A stretch of 44,464 nt of DNA from Trichoplax adhaerens (Eukaryota; Placozoa; Uniplacotomia; Trichoplacea; Trichoplacidae): assembly GCF_000150275.1 (NCBI RefSeq), contig NW_002060973.1, positions 509,494 through 553,957 of the forward strand, in the 5' to 3' direction. Under the pieces are notes generated by a model, which was not told the origin of the DNA, did no database searches, and saw nothing but the letters and a program-made list of their open reading frames with translations. Shown here one piece after another: positions 1 through 12,000 of the stretch (its first letter is position 1; every line of letters begins with the position of its first letter). The position numbers and the translations under genes are program-made.

Positions 1-3000
1 GGTTATTTATATACTCGTATTAATGAACACCTCGAAATTTGATTTTTTTTTCGTAATAATTTTAGGTACTTATCTTCAAATGAAATAAAATACATCGATA
101 ATGAAGCATTTACAGGCCTAATAAAACTAGTAGACTTGTATGTTCTGCAAAGCCAATAATGATTCTTTATTGGCAATAACTAGGCTAATAAGGACATTTT
201 TAATTACTTTCATTTCCAGAAATATCAATAATAACTATCTGACTTCACTTAACCGAACAACCTTCCATGGATTACGCAGATTAAATAATTTGTAAGTTTA
301 AAAGAAGGTGTTAACTGGACTGTTTTCATATTTTAGTTTTAAACAATACGATCAAAGGTTGATAAAGATTGAAGTGATGCTTGACCACATGAATACTTTA
401 ATAGCAAATAGTGACAATAATTAGTATCATAACATTTAGTTACCATAGTAATTTTGATGTTATTTGTACTGCAAAGTAAATCTCTACTCACTAATCTATT
501 CGATAGGCTTCTGGATGAAAATCAGTTAACAATAATTCAGAATTTTCAATTTTCTGAACTACAAGCTTTGCAAACATTGTTAGTTATTTATTTTCATCTC
601 TATAAGTCAGAAATATTACAGGATTATTAAATAAAAGCTGCTATAACTTGATTGAAATTAGATCTTTAAGATCAAATAAAATAGAAGTTATCCAATCTGA
701 AGCTTTTGAAGGTCTAGACTATATTAAAGAAATGTAAGGAGCTAGATTAATCTAAATTAGTTATTAAAATAACAAAAGAGAAATTTATTCGCCAAACAAC
801 TAAATCTAAAAGTGAAGTTTAATCCATAATATATACTTAAAATAATCTCAAACTTACAATAAACTAATATTTATGCTTTTATTTGTAATCACTGCTTCGT
901 GTAACAATTTATAGTTGGCTGGATGGTAATCCCCTGTATCATTTATTAGATTTACCTATGAGCAGCTTCGAAAATCTTAATTATTTGTAAGATATAAGAA
1001 TTTTATTTTTATAATCTAGCATGACTTAAATTTAGGGTCTCAAAAGTAACGTTCTATATTATTTCATACTATAAAATGATTGAATTCTCTATGTAATAAG
1101 CATTAACCCATTCATAATTTAAAACTCCTTAGAGGTTTATCCAAGACTAAAATGAGTAAAATTGATATGGCTTGTACAAATACTAACAATTACAAAGTCA
1201 GCAGAATGTAAGTTATGTTATGTTTCATTTTCGAGCGAGAAATATTTATGAAACGATTTTACTTATTCCATTTTCGGTTATAATTAGCCTTTATCAGATT
1301 AAAAACATTACTCTTGTAAATTATTACAATCAATTACATTGTAACGTAACTTAGTATTGTGATTGTAGACTGTTAGCCATGTTTAGTATAATGTACGGTA
1401 GCGCAACTTCTATATTTATCCTAAGAGATATTTGGTAGCTATAACTATAGACTGTAGTGGTATAGACTCTATGCTAGAGTATAGATGACTATATTCAGTA
1501 AGGTGTTGAATTACTAATAAGATTATAGGTAAAAATAGAACTGTAAATCATATATTAGGATATGTTTAATTCATTGTACTTTGGCTAGTGTGAATAATGT
1601 CTACGTAAGTACTGTAGTCGTATCCATATCGGATTAATGATTGTCCGCAGTAGAATAGTGCTACTAAGAATAATTTAAGTATGTGTAAAATAAGGTAAAA
1701 AGTTGTCATGCGGATTGTAGCTGCGAATGCTACGAAAAGTATAAAAGCATGCGACTTAGATTATTCTGTTAGTTCGTTGTAGAAGTCTTTAATAGTAGTA
1801 TTCGGCGGCAGTAATAAACGGTTGTTCGCAAAGCAATACATTAAAAGAAAATTCGCAGCTTGATTATCAAGCTCTGTTGCTTTCTTGGCCTAAATTGACT
1901 GTTTTATTTGTGATTTTTTGCTTAGGGATTTCTCAAACAACCTAATGCGCGAAATTAAAATTTCAGGATGTTTTAATTGCTTACAGCATATGTAATTTAA
2001 GAATTAATTAATATCAGCAATCATATCGTACTAGCTATCGAAAATAGATTATCAATTTTAATAAATTTTTTCTCTCACGTTAACCTAGTTGCTGTGATAC
2101 CGAATGTTACCATTCAACGTCATTAGCTCACAGCGCTTGACCTGATTAATATTAGTTACATATTTGCTTTAATTTTTCAGCAATATCTCCAGCAACAGGT
2201 TCACTACTGATAAAAGCCTATCTTTTCGTAACCTTTCCTGTATTTCATTAATGTAAGTAAATTCTTTACCTCCGATTTTAATGATTGTATATTCATTCGT
2301 GCTATGAATTGGTTAGCTGCTTCATTGTTTTCTTCTAGTTGATGTTGTAATATATTTTATTTAGATATAATGACAAATATATCAGTTTAATAACTTTACT
2401 TGCCAAATTATTTAGATTAGACAATATCTTTTCTTGATCAAACATTATAAAGCGAGAGTCTATTTAGTTTATGTAATAACGTGTCTTCTAAAATATAAAA
2501 CAAGGACTACAGTTTCATGCAAACTTCAGTTTATCACATAAAATATATTCGTCTCACTACTACTAAGGACTATCTAACTGCAATCAGACTATCTTCGTGC
2601 TATCTAAATTATCGTAGCAATATTCACGATATATATATAAAATTGTTACTCAATGATTTTCCTTCAAGCCCAATCACATCTTACCAATTAAGTTACAAGT
2701 TCATATCTAAATTTACTATCGCACTATCAATTCATAATTTGCGCTTCTGATTAAAACTCCACAATACAAATCTCACAGTACCACAATAATTAATGCAATC
2801 TATTACTATCTCAGAATCTTAATATGAGCATCTCGATACAATTACTACAATACATCCTGTAAAAATCTTCCCCAATTAGACACTTAAGGAGTCTTTCAGC
2901 AGAGTGTACAATTTATCTATTTCGCATTATTCCATAATCTTAGACTTAAGCTTATTTGGTGTTTCACTACAGCTTATTAATAGAATATTAGAAACATAAC

Positions 3001-6000
3001 TTACGCAAACTTTAACTTTATTCTAACATTACGTAAATATCATTTTAGAGATATTAGCAAAAACAGAATTCCTAAGCTGTCTTCCGATTTTTTCTCCACT
3101 TTACAAGATCCTACAGCACTTTTTGTACTGTATGTATACTTTTTAGCGTATATTAAAAATTAATATATATATTTTAATCAGCATACTGTATTTTGATAAA
3201 AGTGTTCATTATTTTCTTTCATCACTTTCTGTAACTACGCCTTAAAATTTAGAAATATATCTCGCAATCGGCTAGAGTATATCCGATCTGATATTTTTTA
3301 TCCAATAACCGATTTGAAACAGCTGTAAGGGTTTATATTTTATAAATTAATTTGTTTAAGGTCCTAAGGATTACTTATAGCTTAATTCTTAGCAACATAA
3401 CCAGAACGATGCTATACAGCACTGTATACCATATTTGAGAGCCATTACTGTTCTATAACTTTTAAGAGGCCTAATTATATAATTCTTTAATCACTAGCCT
3501 TAGATGGTCATTATTAATCATTGTTAATCGATTTGCTCTTTAATACACATTTCGCTCCAAACTTAAATTTGACATCAACGTAGTACTCGTAAATCATGCA
3601 AATGAGCTAAGTTACAAAATACTATTGACTAATGAAAGATTAGAAAAATATTGTCATCTTGCTTGTTTGTAAGCAGAAATATACAAGATAATCGCCTTGA
3701 TAAATTGGATTTTATTCAACCTCTGTGTAAACTAAATACACTGTAAGTATATTGTCTACTATAAAGTTGAAATAAGAAAAAGAATAGATTTAGTAATACA
3801 CTTACAAACAGATATAGCTTAGTCAATAAGTTCTAAGTTAATTTCTATTCTATGCATGATATACGTAATAGAATTAACGAAATTTTATCATAAACTCCTT
3901 CATGTCTTTGGCATGCGCTGTGTATTCAGTGTTGAGAACAATGCTAGCTTCTCCATTTATTTACTGCTATATGTTATATATTCTCTGTCGATAAAATTTT
4001 ACTAGTTCAGCCTCCAAAAATCGGATATCTTCTTTGAAGAGTAGATATTTTCAAAATTTAACAAATCTGCTGAATCTGTAAGGAAATTAGCTAAAGAATC
4101 CATCTTATAAAATAAATAAACAGAAGTCAACTTTAGATATCAGTAATTTACTTAAGCATTAGTTAGAAGTCATAATGCTAAATTTTTAATTAATATGGCA
4201 ATGAATTTGATCAAAATTCTATGAAAACATTGTTAGAGATTTTAGCTTTAACGAAATAGTATCTCTTAAAAATGGAATATTTGAAGGATGCAAAAGTATT
4301 GTGAATATGTAAGCCTAAATAATAATATACTTAGACAATTAGATTTTCAAAAAAATCAATGCTACGTATTATAGAGAACATATAGTAGCATTTACTGTCA
4401 AGGTTCTTATTTTTAAAAACTAATAATTCTAAATTTAGGAACCTGAATCATAACAAAATTTCAACCATAGAAAATGAAACGTTTCGCGGTTTATCAAATT
4501 TATATTCGCTGTATGCTGTTGAATCCTTCTGTGCGATAATTATTTATCGCAGTATAAGATTAATAATACGAAAACAGTATAGGTTATTTGCGTTGAAATA
4601 ATTATGTTCTGTTACGCTGATTTTAATCTATTAGAGACATCGGCTATAATCGCATGATTTCTTTAAAAGGAATATTTCTTCAAGATTTAAATCAGTTAAA
4701 TTCATTGTAAGTAATCGACTCTTTATGTCTTATAATATTATTCATTTCTTTTTCGCTGCAGGGTCTGTTCAGTCTTATGAAATTATCACTTCTTATAAGT
4801 TACTGCATACACTCATTAATAGTAAATAGTAATTTTTAAAATAACTAGCAGAATGACGTATTCTGAAAAAGGGTGTCCAGCTTAACAGTAGCAAGCTATA
4901 TCGTTTCTAATTCTATAATTGACAGAAAATGCGATGGTAATCTAATCTCTTCCTTGGCAGGATCACCGTTTTATAATCTAACTAAACTGACTCAATTGTA
5001 AGATTACGAGTAACTATAATCTATATTGAATGATTTGACGAATTGTAATCCATGATAGAAAACACATAATTGCAGATAAAAATATACTAAGAGGCAATTT
5101 CATCACCCTTAAATTATTAATTTTCTATTAGATCTCTGGACTATAATCAAATCATAGATATTGCTAACGATAGTTTCACGAATTTGAATATTTTAAGCGA
5201 ATTGTAAGTTGATGGAACATTTCAAATTTACTTCATTTCATATAGCAGAGTAGTAAAATTAATGTCAAGGAAGTCATTTGTAATTTACTTATTTCTCAGA
5301 TCGATTAATAACAATAAACTTTCTGGCTTATCCTGCAGTTCAATTTACAAAACTATTCAAGATTTGTACGTGATAATGAAATAAAAATACATAGTCATAC
5401 ATCAGTCTATTCTATGAAAATTTTTGGTCTTATTTTAATTAATTATTTGAATAATAATTCAAGTACTATTGCTGAGTAACAATATGTAACGTAAAATTTG
5501 AAATTAAATTTGATTATATCGTTTAGGAAGATAAATCATAACAACATATCTTACATCTCGCCTAGTTGTAATGAAACATTTGCCAGTTTAAAGAATAGCT
5601 TGTAAGTGGAATTTCGTTTTAAAAGTTAACACCATACTACAGTACTAGCAAAAAAACATCATTTGCTAACTACTCTTTACCATTGCTATTTTACTGTTAC
5701 GATGTTATCTTAACGTTAGAATAGTTTAATAAGTACATCAGTAGCTAATAAGAAAAATATTCATATTTGTAGTGCTAGGTAAGATAAGCAATGCCTTAAC
5801 GTGGATATTATTTGTGACAGTTTATTACATAATTGATATTGATTATTATGCGTAGATAGTAGTAAGATGATTCAACTTCTAGCTATTGATAGTTGAATTA
5901 GACAGCACACGTGCTTAGATTAAGATTGAGTATGAGAAAAAGATTAAAAATATTTACTGATAGAAAAGCTAGAAAGGAACATCTCATTTTGAGATATCTT

Positions 6001-9000
6001 TCCTAGTAAGGTATAATAATAGTACTGTTGTTTATAAATAGGACGGTTTCTATATAAACAGGAAGTTTAAGTTGAGTTTTGTGGTGAAAAGTTGGTAGAT
6101 TTATCTATGCTAATAAAAGTTCTAACTTTATGATACCATCCAGTGCGTATTTATCGTTCAGTAAAAGGGCATTTAATTCTGCAATTACTTATAAAATTTT
6201 ACTGTATGTTTCCTTGCTGCAGAGTTGAAATTGTGATATTTACGTAGGTTTTAAGTTTCAACCTTCCATTCTATGATTATTTGTTCTTTCTTCTAAGACT
6301 TTAATAATAATTTTTCGATATCAATCTCAAGGGATATAAGCTATAATAATCTTGTATCAAATGGTATTAAAGTTTATGATCAAATTTTGATGAAATTAGC
6401 TAAATTGCCTCCTATTCTGTAAGTATCGTTTTACTACTCCAAACAAATAGATAAATTTACGATAGTTTTCTGTATATAAAGAGAATATGTTTGCCTTCTA
6501 ATATGAAGCCTTAACGCTATTATCCATATTTTTGGTAATTAAATATAATTAGACTATTGGCCGGAAACAATATTACATCGCTACCAAATTCGTTCATGAA
6601 ATGGAATATTTACCTCAGAGTATTGTAAGTAGACCTGAGAAAGGTTCGGTTCGGTTCAAACCGTTATGATCTATATATTTGTAAGTTCATTAACATCTAC
6701 AACTATGTGATATAAAAATAATCTATTATATTAAGCTAAAAGGTATAAAGTCTCCTGAAAAAAAGTAATCTTAGTTGGCGTCGGAAATATCTTTCAATTT
6801 CTATTTTAATTCAAACATTATCATGTAACATTCCATTTATAAAAGGCTAATTAGTTTTATTATTCGAAGTATAAACGGAACTTTTTAGAGTGTTTAGACC
6901 TCTAACGTACAGTTATCCCAATCTGGTGTTAAGCTATAGCTTTCTAGTTCAACATAAAACTTAGAATGACCAAGTACTGATATATGTATGAATTACAATT
7001 TAAAGAGCGACTAATCTAACCGAAGTAAGATGGAGTAATTCTGCTACAACACCGCTTGAAACAATATTTATTTTCTTTAAAACTGCCATATTTGCTACCA
7101 AGCAAGACTTGTTTGTCTACACTAGTGCACGTTCTTATTTGACAGTAAAATGTAATCAGGAACTTTTTCGGGTAGTCATGCATGAATTTCTTCACTAAAT
7201 TTGATAGCTGGCTTTTCTGAGCATCTAGAATTGTTACTCTATCTATTTGTGAAAGGCATTCTTTTATATACTTATGCTAGGTTTCAGCTATGCATATCAA
7301 TTAATTAATTATTCAATTTATAAATATGTATTTTTCCATAGAAAATATTTTATGATAGTTAATTTATTGCACAGCAGATATGTGCCAATTATCATTAAAA
7401 GCTAACAAATCGTAATCCAAGTAACAACTTAGTTCGGTTTAATATTTAACAGCCAACAATTACAATTGTAACTACCTCTATTTTAATTATTACACTTTTA
7501 TCCATACTAAACGACTTTAATCTAGAAATTAATTAATAATTATTCCTGAGCACTCGAGTCAACATTAACTATTTTAAATCGGATAATAATATTGAGAAAT
7601 ATTATTTAAATCTAAATGCTTCAACATCATTCAAACTATAACTTGCTATTTACGGTCAATATGAAACCTTTACAAGTTCTTATTGATTATTAAATTTAAT
7701 GGTAAATACATTAGCATAGTAGTTATGCAATTGAAAAGGGGTCTTTCATCTTTTTTCAGCTTTCCTAAATAACTACATTTGACTTCAGAGCTTGTCACGG
7801 TGCAAATACAGCGTAAATGATACAGTATAAATTAAGCATTTGTGTCTTGATAGATTTCTATACTTATTGTTGATTCTATATGATTTGTTCTTTCGTGCAT
7901 GACTTGGTGTCACAAACCAGCTTCGTGACAAGGATAACGTAAAACAAATCTCTAAATTACTATAGTCTCCGGGATTCAGTATCCCTTAACTACCTCACAA
8001 GAATTTAGACGCCTTTGATTCTACGTTAAAACAACTATACAATTGAGAATTGCTTTATTCAACTATCTGACGGGCTTATATACCCTTCTACAGCAGCTAA
8101 CATTCACAAGTCATCTTATAAAAATACCTGGGTGAGAACATCTACTAACTAGTTTTTCACCGTCGGACTACAATATGTCCATTCACAGAATCATTTCAGC
8201 ACACATTACAGCACAGCAATAAATTTACTGTAACACATTTATAATTAGAGTAATTCCTATTGTAAGTAACTAGTTATAATATAATATCACTATATTATAT
8301 TAACCAAATTTAGATATCTATTTCTTCACGGTAGTTCGTACCGTGACACTTGGCTAGAGTTTTATAATAGTATAAAGTTATGTTATTCCATATGTCACTT
8401 TTTTAGCCTTGTAATGTAAGCCGAATAGCTGGCATTCCTATTATGTTACATTAATGAGTCATTTACATATTTTCCATACCGGCTACACCCATTGATATGT
8501 TTAGTCGTCATGAATTGTGTAGCGAGTCTATTAACGGAATTTGAGACTACTTACCTTTCTCTTATCTATGATTGAACAAAGAATGGTGTTTTTTTCCTTT
8601 AGTTCTATCTATATAAGTTAGATCGACTAAATTCTTGCGATTTTGGTTGATGATTGCTAATATTGTTCGTTAGTAGTCGATTCCAGTAGTCTTTTACTAG
8701 TGCACCGCCTTGCTCAAATTAGTTAAAATAAAGTAATAGCAGCTCGACGTTATCAAGTTTAGCTGTGTGACAGGAGTCTAGAAGGGAAGATCTAGGCTGA
8801 AGTTTGCATAGTAGTTGACAGCAGCAAGTTAGAAGAGCAGAATACTTTGCTTTATCCTTTGTCTGCAGATTAGTTCGCGACAGTGCTATAAAGAAAGTAG
8901 CATAGTTCAATATCGCAAGCACTATTGAATGCTCTTTTCTTTTAGTCCTTAGTTTACTCTAATATCAATCCAGATGATAGTTTCTTAAAAGACTTATTTA

Positions 9001-12000
9001 AAATTAATAGCATTGTATGTATATCACTAAATTTTAGTAAATTTATATTCCTAGCTAGTTACACTTCTACTTGCTAAATAAGAAAAGGCGATATATATTC
9101 ACAATTGTCTAAATCAAATATTAACCCTATTAAATGCCGTCTATACTCTTATAATGAACGGTCAAAATGTATAATGTGATTATCTAGTAAATTCAAGTTA
9201 TTCTCATGGAAACAACAAAAGTTACTTGCTAGTATAACATTCTTTGGTAGTATAATCATGCTATAATGCAACCTACAAGTTCTATTTAAATTATACTGAA
9301 ACTCGTATAGTATACTTACGACTATAAATGAATGAATTTAACAAGTACTATCAATTTATCTGTAATTATATCCTACACGTATAATCATATTTAGCCTAAT
9401 AATAAAGTGTAAATCACTTAATTCATATAAAATGACTTTATTACATGCTGGTGTTCATTGTTCAGCTTGAAATAAATCAATTGCTTATTTTAAATTAAAT
9501 TAAATTTTTAGGTCTATTGGTCATAACAAATTATCGATATCTGCTATCAAACAAATTATAAAAGGGTTTTATATCACTAATTACTGCTTGCCGCCCTACT
9601 TAGATCCTTTAGCTAAATGTTTTATTTATTCCATGTAAGTTACTTAGCTTGCCTAAATCTGCTTTGATCGATTATGAATATTAATTGGCATTTAAAGACA
9701 CCGAACAATAGTAATTTATTAATCGTTAAAAACATATTCTTACTGTTATCAACTCACATTTATCGCATTGTTTAATGGAATAGTGATTTGAGCTATAGCA
9801 GGTTAACAGAAATTCCATCAAATGCATTTGTAGCCCTAAGAGGATTTTTGAAAGTCTTGTAAGTCATCCTAGATAATACCAAATCTAAATTAATCTTTAA
9901 TTTAAACCTAATCAAAGAAACAAGGTATAATTAACTAATATCATTTACTGATAGTTTTATTGGAAAGATAGACGGAATAAATAAATAAGTGCATGGCTAG
10001 ATTAACAGCAATCCAATAATTATTAAGTAGATGTAGCATAATGAAATGTTCTAACAGACAATAGCTGATAATGATACGGCCACCTATCAGCATACTTTAA
10101 CATTTTTAATTGAACTTTGCATCATAAACTTTAAATTTATTATTTATATATCATATGCAAATAAGTATAAAAGTGGTATTAAGTCGTATTAGTGCTAACT
10201 TTAAGGTTTACAAGGACTAACAAGTTAAAGGGCACATGATGATACAGTCAAACAGAAGCAATTGTGGAAGAGAAAAATAGCTACCATTTTTCCATCTATC
10301 TCATTTAATTTGAAATATATGCGCTTGACGACATTACATAGGCTCAACCCTTTTAATTTAATTCAGCACGAGTCGCGATTTTAATTTCTCTCTTTTAGTT
10401 ATGTCCTCAAAATCGTTATGATAAAAGTTAGTGCTTCTTAGTTGTGATGCGATATTGCAAAAGTGTAACAGTGCATTGAAAGTAAAACATTAGAATTACG
10501 ATTTAAGAGCATTCTAAAGCTGATTTACTTGTACTGCATAACAGAAATCTCACCAATAATGCGATAAAACATATCGATGCCTCAGTCATATTTCGAGATA
10601 GTGAAAGAAATTTAGAAGAACTGTAAGTTAAAATATCGCATTAGCATGTTTATCACTTTGATATTGAATTAATATTTATTATTTACTATGCTAACTTACT
10701 CTATATGAATATTATATATTTCGATACTAAGAAATAGTTTCGCTTTAGGAATTTGGCTAACAATTTAATCACTACAATTACCAATCGTCATAACGTTCAA
10801 TTTAGTGCACTGAAGCTATTGTAAGAATTGGATTTAATATTAAGACTTTATTAGTATATATTGTTGAAATAAATTAAAAGCATAGATTTTATAATTTCCA
10901 ATTTAATTCGAAATCTGTGCAGGAACTTGAATCAAAATAAACTTTCTAACATTTGTGGAAGGTCTAACGTACTAGGAATTGCGCCAAATCTCCTAGAATT
11001 GTAATAATGAAAGTTATAATAATTTGTACTCACTATCATTACTCACGATTAAATCCTAAATATACTCATGCATCTTCTTAGATATTTAGATTTTAATAAA
11101 GTAAGAATTTTGACAAATAGGTGTTTCGGGACACTTTTCAAATTGCAACTGATGTAAGTATAAAATTTTCTACTTTATTTATAATCTGTATTTATCAAAT
11201 TTTTTTCGGTTGCAGTAAAGTTAAATAATAATTTCTTATTATTTAATATGAAGGAGAATGTAATTTTTGTACACCAATACACAATTGTAACTTAATGGTT
11301 AACTTAAGATGGTATTTTTTGCTATCAGATCATTTAGGTCAAATCCTTTAGCACTCTTAAGTGACATCTCATTTTATGGATCAGCGACCTTAAAAACTGT
11401 GTAAGTAGAAGTGCTTTTTGGCTTAATCTATCTTTAAAAATAAATAAGATAAGAATTCTACTCGAGAAATTAGAATTTATTACTCCCATCAAGCATCTAC
11501 TGATATAATCATTTTATGCATTACGGTGCAAATTAAGCCTTGAAATTTCCAAATTGCAGAAATATTGACTTGACTTTCTAGAATCTCGCACTGATGTACA
11601 TAAATTTAGAAATCAACCTCATTCCATAATTTTTGATCTTCATTACAAAATTAAACATTACCTAATTTTAGTTAGTAATTGTCATAATTTACACCGCCAT
11701 CAGACTGAATCTCTCGTATTCGAATAACGTCTTTAGAAATTACAATTATTGTATGACTGTGACAGCGTTATATATTGTAATAGAGTAGAAATATCTATGT
11801 TAGGATAATTCTGTTAGCCTATCCTTACGTAGTTAACTTCTAATTTGGATATACTGTGTTTTAATATACCACTGACTCTTTGTGATAGTGACACATATAC
11901 ACATACTGAAATTAATAGTTCTATTTGTGAATGCAAATCATATACTTACAGTTCGAATCATTGTGATTGTAACTTACTTATGATAGATTGTAAATTATCG

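Larger units (their letters stand above)
6625..9511. other. 2.9-kb intron carrying transposon remains
   Basis: The matching gene B intron is 684 bp. Here it holds a complete alpha LTR (7908-8348) and a second repeat shared with the intergenic region (about 8719-8882). The remainder (6625-7900 and 8890-9511) shows no exon, RNA gene or clear repeat. Confidence 0.6.

Noticed and set aside
2517-2750. 77-codon plus-strand frame
   Set aside because: It lies in an intron, has no domain or splice support, and is absent from the gene B counterpart.
4011-4077. Premature stop in exon A12
   Set aside because: The stop appears only if the AG at 4009-4010 is used. The AG at 4004-4005 restores the 72-nt length and the match to B42.
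7908-8348. DNA transposon (MITE) interpretation of the TGTCAC/GTGACA elements
   Set aside because: The inverted ends are only 6-7 bp and bounded by TG/CA, target duplications are 5 bp, and TATA boxes lie inside. All of these fit LTRs better.
8719-8922. 67-codon minus-strand frame
   Set aside because: It lies in a repeat, and the related repeat at about 15665 does not keep the frame.
11559-11594. LRR-like exon candidate after GCAG with a donor-like GTACAT
   Set aside because: The phase-2 frame meets a TAG after seven codons, it is only about 36 nt long, and A28 already joins in frame to the hinge exon.
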